Both the position numbers and the translations under genes were made by a program. Under the pieces are notes generated by a model. The model did not search any database, was not told where the DNA came from, and saw only the letters and a program-made list of their open reading frames with translations. Below are positions 35,548 through 44,014 of a stretch of 64,000 nucleotides of DNA, one piece after another (positions within the stretch are counted from its first letter, which is position 1; each line of letters begins with the position of its first letter). Origin of the DNA: GCA-2715645 sp042095375 (GTDB lineage Bacteria > Bacteroidota > Bacteroidia > Cytophagales > MED-G16); the NCBI GenBank assembly GCA_042095375.1, contig JBELBJ010000002.1, positions 1 through 64,000 on the forward strand, given 5' to 3'.

Positions 35548-38500
35548 TTAAAATTTTAAAGAAACCATCCATTCATCATAAGTCAAATTACTATTATCTA
35601 AATCATATGCCTTAGCCCAACCAACGGACAAAGTGGCTGCTAAGTGAGAAAACATTACGAGTCTTGTATCCAATTGAAATCCTATATTATAAAAGTTCTG
35701 ACTAACATCATTACCAGAAACGTTAATATCTTTAGCTGTAAGAAACCCTGCAAATATTGTTGGGTGAGACCATGAAGCAAAAAAGTTAAAAAATCCTACT
35801 TTTCTATATCTTAATGGAGGCAGTAATAATTCAGCAGTAGTTTTGAAGAAAGTTTTTGCTATAATATTTCTACCTGAATCAAAGCTTACTCCAGGAAAAG
35901 AATAAGTCCCTCTGTATCTTTTTGGAGATAAATAGTCTATATAATTATTACCAAAAGCAGCAAAACCAAATCTAGAAAATGGATTTACTTTTTTACTAAA
36001 TGAATTTCCCGAGGAAGTTCTAAACCAAAGAGAGGTATGGTTAACTGGTAGTTGAATCCCAAAATCAAAATTTCCAGTAAAAGTTGGATAAAAATTTCCT
36101 TCTGTAATTGAAGAAGAAGCATTTAATGACATATTCACTCCTTTTTCTCCATCAACTGCGCCTACCGATTTTCTAATATTTCTATAAGTTAATGAAGAAA
36201 AAATGTCATAAAATAAATTTGTGTCATAATCCTTATCAAAATTATCAATTTGCTGGAAATCTGGTGATTGATCTAAACCATAGAAGCCTCTAAAACCAGT
36301 TGTTAAATCAACGTTTTTCGGATTATCAAATACCAAAGATTTTTTATTATTAAAACCAAACAACAATCCTTTTCTTGATCTTTTAGTAGGACCAAATAAA
36401 TCATAAAAATTGTCTTTATTATAATGAGCAAAGAAATTATAACTTCCAGATAGAAAGCCACCAATTTTACTTGTTGAAAAGTTTAAAGAACCATGAAATT
36501 GTTCGTCATCATCAATAGTTGCATTACCATCACTTAATTGATTCTTCCATTGTTTTGGTGTGAAAGAAAAAGACAAATCAAATGATCTAAAGCTAAATGG
36601 ATCTTCAAAATTGAATTTATAACCTATTCCGATATTATCTTTATAACCTACTACTATGGGATAAGCATAATTTAATTTCATTTCCTTTCTGGGAAGATAA
36701 ATACCGTCTTTTTCAATAGTTATTTCATCTAAATTGACTGTCTGAGGAGTAGGCAATTTATTCCTCCATTCTTTAAGTTCAGGATGTTTTTTGATAGTTT
36801 CATCTCCTAAATATTTAATAGTTTCAATTTCTAGAACAGTATTATTAGATATGTAAACAGGTAGAAAACCATCACTAGTATATCTAAAAGCAAAAATTCT
36901 ATCTTTATCTATTTGAATAGGTCGAAAATATCCAGTAATTGCATTTGACATTAAATCAATATCATCCGCTTCATAAGTATTAGCATCTACTCTCCATATA
37001 TTACTTACACCTGAATAATAAGAAGAACCAAAAAGATAATTACCATCATCAGTAAATCTAAAACTTTGAGGTGAAGAAACATCAAAATTAAAAACTTCCT
37101 TATAAACTATATCTTCTTTACCTCCTTTGTCAAAGGATTCTATATCATATATATGAAGGTATTGATTGCCAAAGTAATCAGCAACTGCTGCACTTAAACT
37201 TTTACCATCAGGTGATACATCTATATCAAAAATATCATGACCAAATGGCAATGTGTATTTTTGATTCCAATCTCTATAATAATCATTTGGAGACTCAGAA
37301 TTATATTTTGGTATTTTAACGATTGTATTGTAACCATTTAGATGTCTAATACCCCATAAAGATTCGTCTTTTTTGTTAAATGCAAGATCACCAATATGTT
37401 CATTTTTTTGTAACAATTTTGTTTCACCAGTTTTTAAATTGTAACTATTTAAATCTCTATTTGCATTGTTATCAGTTGAATATATAAGAAGATCATTTTT
37501 TTCATCGTAGGTAAGTGAAGTTACATTAAATAAAGCGGGTCCCTTTACATCTTTAAGTCTATCAATCTCACCTGTTTCTAAATCAATGCTAGCAATATGA
37601 GGAACTTTGCCAGGATAATTAACACCTACATAAATTTTATTTCTTTTTTTATCATGAAATGCATGAGAAACACCACCTAATACTTTTTCAGTAATAGGTT
37701 CATATTGAGTAATAGGAAACTTTTTAAGTCCATTAATATTTTCATCCTGAAAAGAACGTTCAAAATCAATCCAAGTATCCCAAGCTTTACTAATTGATAA
37801 ACCAAATACGTTTTTAAAATTGGAAGCAAATCCACGTTTGCTTTGATCTTTTCTTTTTATCCATTCAATTAAATTAGTAGGTCCATATTGGTGAGCTACA
37901 TAACTCATAAATCTTGTTCCATAGTAATATGAATTAGCTTTAGACATAAAATCTGCAGAAGTACCTTCTGATTCCAATCCTTGTGCTGAATAAATCCTAG
38001 AATTTTCAAGTGTTCTAGTTCTAAAAAACATTTCATCATAACTACCTAAAGCATTTCCCTTTCCACCATCCATCCAAGTTTCAATAAATACAGCAATACC
38101 TTCATGGAACCATCTAGGAGAATAATATCTTGGATTAGTGAGATAGCTATAAAACATAGAAACAGGATGATCGTTTGTATTTCTAACTTTTCCAGCAAAA
38201 AGTTTTCTATAAAAAACATCTGTTTTTGAATAATTATCGAGCGCAACTATATGTACAAGTTCATGATTCATGATAGCAAATACTCTTTCCCCAGCAATAC
38301 TTGACTCAAAAGAATAATTCATAGGTGAAATACAAGTTGAAACCATGTTATTAGGAATTGAGGTTGCTCCTCCATTTCCATAATCTCCAAAATCTTGAAT
38401 CATAACATGAATTTTTTCTCTTGGTTCGTAATCAAATAACTTTTTATGAAAATTAAGGGCGCTATGAGCACATCTTGCTGCATGGGGTAAAACGAAGGCT

Positions 38501-38619
38501 TCACCAATTCCCATAGAAACAATATCAAAATTTTCTATTTCTAATTTATCCATTTGAGAAAAAGAGGTATTAAAATAAAAAAAGAAAATAAATGATAATG
38601 GAATAGCTATTTTTTTCAT
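35548..38619 (-). CDS. Secreted metallopeptidase-like / beta-propeller / outer-membrane barrel protein
   Basis: A 1023 aa protein with a signal peptide (about 1-21). Residues about 30-260 look like a gluzincin peptidase domain: the zinc motif HELVH (119-123) and RWFHEGIAVFIE with the likely third ligand Glu173. Residues about 310-620 contain TolB/WD40-like propeller blades (for example FDIDVSPDGKSLSAAV and SFRFTDDGNYLFGSS). The C-terminal 350 residues are rich in alternating aromatic strands and end in VSLKF, as in an outer-membrane barrel. A barrel-anchored peptidase is the simplest reading; the substrate is unknown. Confidence 0.8.
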   Translation of the reverse strand: MKKIAIPLSFIFFFYFNTSFSQMDKLEIENFDIVSMGIGEAFVLPHAARCAHSALNFHKKLFDYEPREKIHVMIQDFGDYGNGGATSIPNNMVSTCISPMNYSFESSIAGERVFAIMNHELVHIVALDNYSKTDVFYRKLFAGKVRNTNDHPVSMFYSYLTNPRYYSPRWFHEGIAVFIETWMDGGKGNALGSYDEMFFRTRTLENSRIYSAQGLESEGTSADFMSKANSYYYGTRFMSYVAHQYGPTNLIEWIKRKDQSKRGFASNFKNVFGLSISKAWDTWIDFERSFQDENINGLKKFPITQYEPITEKVLGGVSHAFHDKKRNKIYVGVNYPGKVPHIASIDLETGEIDRLKDVKGPALFNVTSLTYDEKNDLLIYSTDNNANRDLNSYNLKTGETKLLQKNEHIGDLAFNKKDESLWGIRHLNGYNTIVKIPKYNSESPNDYYRDWNQKYTLPFGHDIFDIDVSPDGKSLSAAVADYFGNQYLHIYDIESFDKGGKEDIVYKEVFNFDVSSPQSFRFTDDGNYLFGSSYYSGVSNIWRVDANTYEADDIDLMSNAITGYFRPIQIDKDRIFAFRYTSDGFLPVYISNNTVLEIETIKYLGDETIKKHPELKEWRNKLPTPQTVNLDEITIEKDGIYLPRKEMKLNYAYPIVVGYKDNIGIGYKFNFEDPFSFRSFDLSFSFTPKQWKNQLSDGNATIDDDEQFHGSLNFSTSKIGGFLSGSYNFFAHYNKDNFYDLFGPTKRSRKGLLFGFNNKKSLVFDNPKNVDLTTGFRGFYGLDQSPDFQQIDNFDKDYDTNLFYDIFSSLTYRNIRKSVGAVDGEKGVNMSLNASSSITEGNFYPTFTGNFDFGIQLPVNHTSLWFRTSSGNSFSKKVNPFSRFGFAAFGNNYIDYLSPKRYRGTYSFPGVSFDSGRNIIAKTFFKTTAELLLPPLRYRKVGFFNFFASWSHPTIFAGFLTAKDINVSGNDVSQNFYNIGFQLDTRLVMFSHLAATLSVGWAKAYDLDNSNLTYDEWMVSLKF

Positions 38620-38650
38620 GAGATAATTTTTATTGAATATAAAAAAAAAA

Positions 38651-38673
38651 GGAGAAAAATTAATGTTTTCTCC
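38651..38673 (-). terminator. Rho-independent terminator after the nonapeptide-repeat gene
   Basis: A perfect 8-base stem GGAGAAAA/TTTTCTCC with a 7-base loop is flanked by a run of ten A on one side and seven T on the other. It is thus functional in either direction; its clear job is to end the transcript of the gene stopping at 38703 before the metallopeptidase gene starts at 38619. Confidence 0.85.
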
Positions 38674-38702
38674 TTTTTTTAAATTGTAGATTAATATTAA
38701 TA

Positions 38703-39755
38703 CTAATTTACAGCACCTTTAGCAAATTTTTGAAATTCAGCGCCTTTCATAAACTTCTGAAAATCAGCACCTTTCATGAACTTCTGAAAAGATGAACCTT
38801 TTGCAAATTTAGAATAAGCACCACTTTTCATGAACTTTTGAAAATTAGCGCCTTTCATAAACTTCATAAAGTCTCCATTTTTAGCAAACTTTGCAAAGTC
38901 AGCACCTTTAGCAAACTTCTGAAGATCAGCACCTTTAGCAAACTTCTGAAGATCGGCACCTTTCATGAACTTTTGTAAAGTAGCATCTTTCATAAACTTC
39001 TGAAAATCAGCACCTTTCATGAACTTTTGAAAGTCAGCACCTTTCATGAACTTTTGAAAAGCAGCATCTTTAGCAAATTTTTGAAAATCACCACCGCTTT
39101 TCATAAACTTTTGAAATTCAGCACCTTTCATGAACTTTTGAAAATCAGCACCTTTCATGAACTTTTGAAATTCACCTAATTTCATAAGAAGCTTTCCAGG
39201 AGTACCTCTACTATCTGAAGTTTTATTGTCATTATCACCTAATTCTATTCCACCACTTGATGAAACTGATCTTCCAGCTCCACCATCTTGATTAAAATTA
39301 GATAAACTAGAAGCACCTTGTCTCAAATCATCAGCACCAATACCTCCACCTCCAGAGCCTCCTCCAGATTTACCATCTCTTTGTGTATATGGTTCTTGTT
39401 CATTTGAAGTCATCAAATCATCATTTCCCATAACATCAGCAACGATACTAAACACAGGATCATCAAGAACCTTTAAGAACTCATCGCTCTCAACAAGTTT
39501 AGCAAATTCAGGAGATGCAATCATTCTCATGAAGTCTTCATTTTGTAAAACTTCTTGGATCTCCTCACCTTCCAATTCAACAGCAATAGTATTTTTCTCA
39601 GAATACTTCTGAGCTTTCTTAATACTAGTTATACCAGAACCAGATGCCATTGACGGATCAATAGTACCAGTTTGAATAAGAAGATAACCTACAGCAGCAA
39701 TTGCTACTACAGTACAAACAATCAAAATATTTAATTTATCATGTACTCTTTTCAT
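38703..39755 (-). CDS. Membrane-anchored protein with 17 basic nonapeptide repeats (unknown function)
   Basis: A 350 aa protein not recognised as any known family. Residues 8-28 form one membrane helix with a positively charged N-terminus, so the rest is probably periplasmic. Residues 64-108 form five acidic nine-residue units (EEIQEVLQN, EDFMRMIAS, PEFAKLVES, DEFLKVLDD, PVFSIVADV). A Gly/Ser-rich linker (about 129-190) follows. Residues 193-346 are 17 basic units with consensus GADFQKFMK, one of them ten residues long. Each unit puts Phe at positions 4 and 7 and Lys at 6 and 9, suiting short amphipathic helices. It has its own terminator and a structured leader. The two blocks share the same period and hydrophobic spacing but opposite charge. 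Confidence 0.85.
   Translation of the reverse strand: MKRVHDKLNILIVCTVVAIAAVGYLLIQTGTIDPSMASGSGITSIKKAQKYSEKNTIAVELEGEEIQEVLQNEDFMRMIASPEFAKLVESDEFLKVLDDPVFSIVADVMGNDDLMTSNEQEPYTQRDGKSGGGSGGGGIGADDLRQGASSLSNFNQDGGAGRSVSSSGGIELGDNDNKTSDSRGTPGKLLMKLGEFQKFMKGADFQKFMKGAEFQKFMKSGGDFQKFAKDAAFQKFMKGADFQKFMKGADFQKFMKDATLQKFMKGADLQKFAKGADLQKFAKGADFAKFAKNGDFMKFMKGANFQKFMKSGAYSKFAKGSSFQKFMKGADFQKFMKGAEFQKFAKGAVN
38718..39179 (-). repeat. In-frame 27-bp tandem repeats
   Basis: About 17 copies of a 27-base unit encode the nonapeptide repeats. Copies differ mainly by synonymous changes and by a few conservative replacements, and one copy carries an extra codon. This is coding satellite DNA, not a CRISPR array, since there are no unique spacers. 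Confidence 0.9.
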
Positions 39756-39798
39756 AATATTTAAAATTTATAATTAATTAAATTGTTAAAAATTTAAA

Positions 39799-39856
39799 AA
39801 ATTATTTTATAATGGAGTTGTATGAAATAAGACATAGTTCAATTATAAAATAATTT
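39799..39856. repeat. 15-bp perfect inverted repeat in the leader of the repeat-protein gene
   Basis: Arms at 39799-39813 and 39842-39856 are exact complements made only of A and T, enclosing a 28-base loop that holds the only G/C-richer bases of the interval. On the minus strand it is followed by a U-rich stretch. It may be the weak terminator of purA or a 5' leader structure of the next gene. Confidence 0.55.
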
Positions 39857-39868
39857 AAAAAACGTAGG

Positions 39869-39876
39869 CAAAGATA
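39869..39876 (-). promoter_or_regulatory. Candidate -7 box between purA and the repeat-protein gene
   Basis: TATCTTTG on the minus strand matches TAnnTTTG, 114 bases before the ATG of the repeat protein. If used, the transcript would start upstream of the inverted repeat and carry it as a leader hairpin. No -33 TTG is obvious. Confidence 0.25.
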
Positions 39877-39905
39877 ATAAAAAATTTCTACTTATTTCGA
39901 TTTGA

Positions 39906-41171
39906 TTATACTAATACTGTTTGATTTCTGTCTGGACCTACTGAAACTAATTTAATGGGTATTTTAAGTTTATTTTCAATAAACTGAATATAATTTACTA
40001 ATTCTTTAGGGAAATTAGATTTTTCCTTACAATTAGATATATCATTCTGCCAACCATCAAATGATTCATAAATAGGTTCAATTCTGGAATCACCAATAGT
40101 AGATGGAAAATAATCGATTTCTTTTCCTTCAAATAAATATTTGGTACAAATAAAAATTTTATCAAACCCAGATAAAACATCTGCTTTCATCATAAACAAT
40201 TCTGTAACACCATTTAACATTACAGCATACTTAAGTGCTAATAAATCTAACCATCCACATCTTCTTGCTCTTCCGGTAGTAGAACCAAACTCATTTCCTT
40301 TTTTGGCTATTTTATCACCTTCTTTATTAAATAGTTCAGTAGGAAAAGGTCCTTTACCTACTCTTGTGCAATATGCCTTAAATACTCCATATACTTTTTG
40401 TACTTTTTTTGGTGAAACTCCTAATCCTATACAAGCTCCTGCAGTAGTTGTATTTGAAGAGGTGACAAAAGGATAACTACCAAAATCAATATCCAATAAT
40501 GTTCCCTGAGCTCCTTCAGCTAAAACACTTTTTTCTTTATTTAAATTTTTATTGATTAAATATTCAGTATCTGTTAAATTAAATTTTTTTAAAAAATTTA
40601 TTGAATCAAAAAATTGTTTTTCTTCATAATTAAATTCTTTTAAATTAATATCCTTAAATAAATATGAGTGCATTTTTTTTTGTTTTTCATATTTATTTTT
40701 AAAATTATCATATTTGATATCACCCACCCTTAAACCATGCCTGCCTATCTTATCTTGATATGTGGGGCCTATTCCTCTTAAAGTTGAGCCTATTTTTTTA
40801 TCCCCCTTTTTTTTTTCTAAAATTTTATCAATAAATCTATGAGATGGAGTTATCAATTGAACTTTATTAGAAATAAAAAGATTATCAAATAATTTTATTC
40901 CAAATTTTAATTCTATTTTTTCTATTTCATTCTTAAAAATTACAGGATCAAGAACAACACCATTTCCAATAATATTCAAAGAATTTTTACTAAATATTCC
41001 AGATGGAATTTGATGAAGAACATGCTTTTTATTATCAAACTCAAGAGTATGGCCCGCATTTGGCCCTCCTTGAAATCTGGCTACCAAATCATATTTATTT
41101 GAAAGATAGTCAACTACCTTACCTTTTCCTTCATCACCCCATTGTAGACCTAGCAAAACATCTAAAGACAT
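39906..41171 (-). CDS. purA: Adenylosuccinate synthetase
   Basis: A 421 aa enzyme (counted from the preferred start) that uses GTP to join IMP and aspartate. It begins MSLDVLLGLQWGDEGKGKVVDYL, where the P-loop and catalytic Asp (WGDEGKGK) stand at the usual position close to the N-terminus. Further motifs are GPNAGHTLEF, GRARRCGWLD and SVGPDRNQTV near the C-terminus. An upstream in-frame ATG at 41204 would add 11 residues (a Lys/Arg-rich stretch) and overlap fur; the inner ATG is preferred because it fits the family. It follows fur by four bases. Confidence 0.95.
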   Translation of the reverse strand: MSLDVLLGLQWGDEGKGKVVDYLSNKYDLVARFQGGPNAGHTLEFDNKKHVLHQIPSGIFSKNSLNIIGNGVVLDPVIFKNEIEKIELKFGIKLFDNLFISNKVQLITPSHRFIDKILEKKKGDKKIGSTLRGIGPTYQDKIGRHGLRVGDIKYDNFKNKYEKQKKMHSYLFKDINLKEFNYEEKQFFDSINFLKKFNLTDTEYLINKNLNKEKSVLAEGAQGTLLDIDFGSYPFVTSSNTTTAGACIGLGVSPKKVQKVYGVFKAYCTRVGKGPFPTELFNKEGDKIAKKGNEFGSTTGRARRCGWLDLLALKYAVMLNGVTELFMMKADVLSGFDKIFICTKYLFEGKEIDYFPSTIGDSRIEPIYESFDGWQNDISNCKEKSNFPKELVNYIQFIENKLKIPIKLVSVGPDRNQTVLV

Positions 41172-41175
41172 TATC

Positions 41176-41619
41176 TTAACTTTTCTTTTTCTTTTTCTTA
41201 CCAAAAAAATATAGAGAATGATTTTCTATTTCTACATCATAAATTTTCTCTATTGAATTTTTTATTAGTTGTATTCTAGGATCACAAAATTCTAATATTT
41301 CATCATTATCTAAAATCAAATGATCATGTTGTGTGTACCCAAAAGACTTTTCATATTTAAATGTATTATTCTTAAATATATGTTTAGTTACAAGATCAAG
41401 CTCAACAAGTAAATCAAGTGTATTATAAATAGTAGCTCTACTTACGCTGAATTTACTTTTCTTCATTTTATTATATAACTCATCGGCATCAAAATGATGA
41501 TTAAAACCATAAACTTCTTCTAGTATCGCATATCTCTCTGGAGTCTTCCTCTGTTTTTTTAATTCTATGTGATTATCAAGAATCTTTTTAATTTGATCCA
41601 TTATTTTACTCTGATCCAT
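41176..41619 (-). CDS. Fur/PerR-family transcriptional regulator lacking the CxxC zinc site
   Basis: A 147 aa metal- or peroxide-responsive regulator. The winged-helix part contains RYAILEEVYGFNHHFDADELY and KFSVSRATIYNTLDLL. The metal-site region reads QHDHLILDNDEILEFCDPRIQ and the C-terminus ENHSLYFFG. Most Fur proteins carry a structural CxxC zinc site just after HDHLI and often a second pair at the C-terminus; both are absent here, and only one Cys remains (in EFCDPR). The protein ends in a short lysine-rich tail. It sits in the relA-fur-purA order common in Flavobacteriia. Confidence 0.88.
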   Translation of the reverse strand: MDQSKIMDQIKKILDNHIELKKQRKTPERYAILEEVYGFNHHFDADELYNKMKKSKFSVSRATIYNTLDLLVELDLVTKHIFKNNTFKYEKSFGYTQHDHLILDNDEILEFCDPRIQLIKNSIEKIYDVEIENHSLYFFGKKKKKKS

Positions 41620-41640
41620 TTCTTTAAATACTAAAATGTT

Positions 41641-43836
41641 TTATTCCTCAAATCTAGATACTTTAATTACATTTCTTACCTTTTGAAGTTTTTTTATTAG
41701 TCTTAAAAGATGAATTGTATTATTTACATATAATTGTATCTTTCCTTCAAAAACACCAGTATTAGAATTAATAGATATTGATTTCATGTTAACTTTTAAC
41801 TCAGATGAAATAATCTTTGAAATATCATCAATAATACCAACCCTATCAGTACCTTTAATTTTTAGTGAACTTAAAAAAGAAATTTCATTTTTTGAATACC
41901 ACTTTGCTTTTAAAATTCTATAAGCATACTTTGATAATAATTCTGGTGAATTTTTACAATTTGTCCTATGAATTTTGACACCATCTTTTATTGTTATAAA
42001 ACCAAATACATCATCACCTGGTATTGGATTACAACATTCAGAAAATTTATAATCCATCAAACCAACTCTATCGTCTAGTACAATGTAATTATCATTATCA
42101 AATTTTTTTGGAGTTTTCTTAGATTTATTATTTGACTTTATTTTAGTTTTTTTCTTTTCCAGACCAATTGATTCTTTATAGTTCTTTAAAGCTTTTAAAG
42201 CAATTTTATCTTTTCCAATATCAAAATAAAAATCAACAACATTTTTATAACCAAAATAATTAGCAATTGGAGAAATATTTTTTTCAAAATCAATATTTAA
42301 ATTATTCAATTTTCTTTTTAAGATCTCTTTACCATATGAAAAGAAGTTTTTTTGATTTTTATTAAAACTTTGTTTAATAGCTGATTTAGATTTAGAACTT
42401 ACAACAATATTCAACCAATCTTCTGAGGGTTTTTGATTTTTAGATGTTAAAATATTAATTTGATCACCATTCTTAACTATATGGTTTAATGGAACTAATT
42501 TTTGATTAATTTTACCACCTATACACTTGAAGCCTATTTCAGAATGAATTGCAAATGCGAAGTCTAAAACAGTTGAATTAAAAGGAAGGGTTATTAAATC
42601 TCCCTTAGGAGTAAATACAAATACCTCATCATTATAAAGTTCACCTTTAAAATCTTCCAGTAGCTCTAGTGCATTTGAATCATTTTGATCTAGGAATTCT
42701 CTAACATTATTAATCCATTTTTCTAACTTACTATCAATTTTCAAGTTTTCTTTATACTTCCAGTGAGCTGCAAATCCCTTTTCAGCAATATCATCCATTC
42801 TTTGAGTTCTAATCTGAACTTCAACCCATTTCCCTGTATTACTCATAACTGTAGTATGAAGAGATTCATATCCATTACTTTTAGGAGTTGAAACCCAATC
42901 CTTTAATCTATCGGGATTTGGTTGGTAGCAATCAGTAACTATTGAATAAATCTTCCAGCAAACGGACTTTTCTTCAACTAATGGAGCGTCTATTATTATT
43001 CTGATTGCAAATAAATCATAAACTTCTTCAAAAGTAATATCTTGCTTTTTCATTTTATTATAAATTGAAAATATAGATTTAGGGCGACCAAAAATTTTGA
43101 TTTTTTTATCTAAATCTTGAGTTCTTTTTTTAATTGGTCTTATAAATGATTTTATGAATTTATCTCTTTTTTCTTTAGATGAACTAAGTTTTTTAACAAT
43201 AGAAATATAATCTTTGTTATTAGTATACTTTAAATATAAATCTTCCAATTCAGTCTTAATTGAAAAAATTCCTAATCTATGAGCGAGTGGAGCATAGATA
43301 TATATACTTTCTGATGCAATTTTAATTTGAGATTTTCTATTCATACTATCCAACGTTCTCATGTTATGAAGTCTATCGGCCAATTTTATTAAAATAACTC
43401 TTAGATCATCTGAAATTGTAAGAATCATTTTTTTAAAATTTTCAGCCTGTTTTGAGATTTCAGGACTAAAAAACCCAGATATTTTTGTCAATCCATCACA
43501 AATTTTAGAAACTGGCTTACCAAATTCCTTTTCTAAGTACTCAAGCGATAGGTCGGTATCTTCTACTACATCATGTAATAATGCGCAAATTATAGATGTA
43601 GAATCTAAACCTAATTCTTTAATACAAATTTGAGCAACAGTTAAAGGATGTAAAATATATGGTTCTCCAGATTTTCTTCTCATATTTTTGTGAGCTTCTA
43701 AAGAAATTTTAAATGCTTTTTTAATAAGAACCAAGTCATCTTTATTAATTACATTTTGAGAATATCTAAGTAATTTTCTATAATCACGTAGAATAAGTTT
43801 TTTGTCTAGCTCCTCACTAATATTATTAGATTTCAT
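41641..43836 (-). CDS. RelA/SpoT-family (p)ppGpp synthetase/hydrolase
   Basis: A 731 aa bifunctional stringent-response enzyme. The HD hydrolase domain includes ALLHDVVEDTD and KLADRLHNMRTL, the synthetase domain GRPKSIFSIYNKM and YDLFAIRIII with NGYESLHTTV, followed by a TGS domain (VFTPKGDLITLPFNSTVLDFA) and a C-terminal ACT domain (ISFLSSLKIKGTDRVGIIDDISKII). An intact HD motif suggests that it can also break down (p)ppGpp, which fits a sole Rel enzyme. It lies upstream of fur and purA on the same strand. Confidence 0.95.
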   Translation of the reverse strand: MKSNNISEELDKKLILRDYRKLLRYSQNVINKDDLVLIKKAFKISLEAHKNMRRKSGEPYILHPLTVAQICIKELGLDSTSIICALLHDVVEDTDLSLEYLEKEFGKPVSKICDGLTKISGFFSPEISKQAENFKKMILTISDDLRVILIKLADRLHNMRTLDSMNRKSQIKIASESIYIYAPLAHRLGIFSIKTELEDLYLKYTNNKDYISIVKKLSSSKEKRDKFIKSFIRPIKKRTQDLDKKIKIFGRPKSIFSIYNKMKKQDITFEEVYDLFAIRIIIDAPLVEEKSVCWKIYSIVTDCYQPNPDRLKDWVSTPKSNGYESLHTTVMSNTGKWVEVQIRTQRMDDIAEKGFAAHWKYKENLKIDSKLEKWINNVREFLDQNDSNALELLEDFKGELYNDEVFVFTPKGDLITLPFNSTVLDFAFAIHSEIGFKCIGGKINQKLVPLNHIVKNGDQINILTSKNQKPSEDWLNIVVSSKSKSAIKQSFNKNQKNFFSYGKEILKRKLNNLNIDFEKNISPIANYFGYKNVVDFYFDIGKDKIALKALKNYKESIGLEKKKTKIKSNNKSKKTPKKFDNDNYIVLDDRVGLMDYKFSECCNPIPGDDVFGFITIKDGVKIHRTNCKNSPELLSKYAYRILKAKWYSKNEISFLSSLKIKGTDRVGIIDDISKIISSELKVNMKSISINSNTGVFEGKIQLYVNNTIHLLRLIKKLQKVRNVIKVSRFEE

Positions 43837-43894
43837 TGAAAAAAATTTCTAATTGAAATTTAATCTAATTTTTTTCATTAAAATAATTTATTTC

Positions 43895-43902
43895 TACATT
43901 TG
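43895..43902 (+). promoter_or_regulatory. Candidate -7 box for tRNA-Leu
   Basis: TACATTTG matches TAnnTTTG exactly and ends 13 bases before the mature tRNA, a plausible distance for a short 5' leader. A T-rich stretch but no clear TTG is present about 20 bases upstream. Confidence 0.45.
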
Positions 43903-43915
43903 CTGTCCAATAAAA

Positions 43916-43997
43916 GCGGATGTGGCGAAATTGGTAGACGCACTAGACTTAGGATCTAGCGCCGAAAGGCATGGGGGTTCGAGTCCCTCCATCCGCA
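43916..43997 (+). tRNA. tRNA-Leu (anticodon TAG)
   Basis: The acceptor stem GCGGATG (43916-43922) pairs with CATCCGC (43990-43996), with discriminator A at 43997. The anticodon stem CTAGA/TCTAG encloses loop CTTAGGA, giving anticodon TAG, which reads CTA leucine codons. A long variable arm (GCGCCGAAAGGC) and TTCGAGT T-loop confirm a class II leucine tRNA. The CCA end is not encoded. Confidence 0.95.
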
Positions 43998-44014
43998 CTA
44001 TAAAATTTTAATAT

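Noticed and set aside
38718..39179. 27-bp tandem repeats resembling a CRISPR array or satellite
   Set aside because: The repeats are contiguous, have no unique spacers, and stay in frame within one gene.
41172..41204. Upstream start for purA adding 11 Lys/Arg-rich residues
   Set aside because: The extension overlaps the end of fur and is not seen in the family; the internal ATG gives the normal N-terminus.
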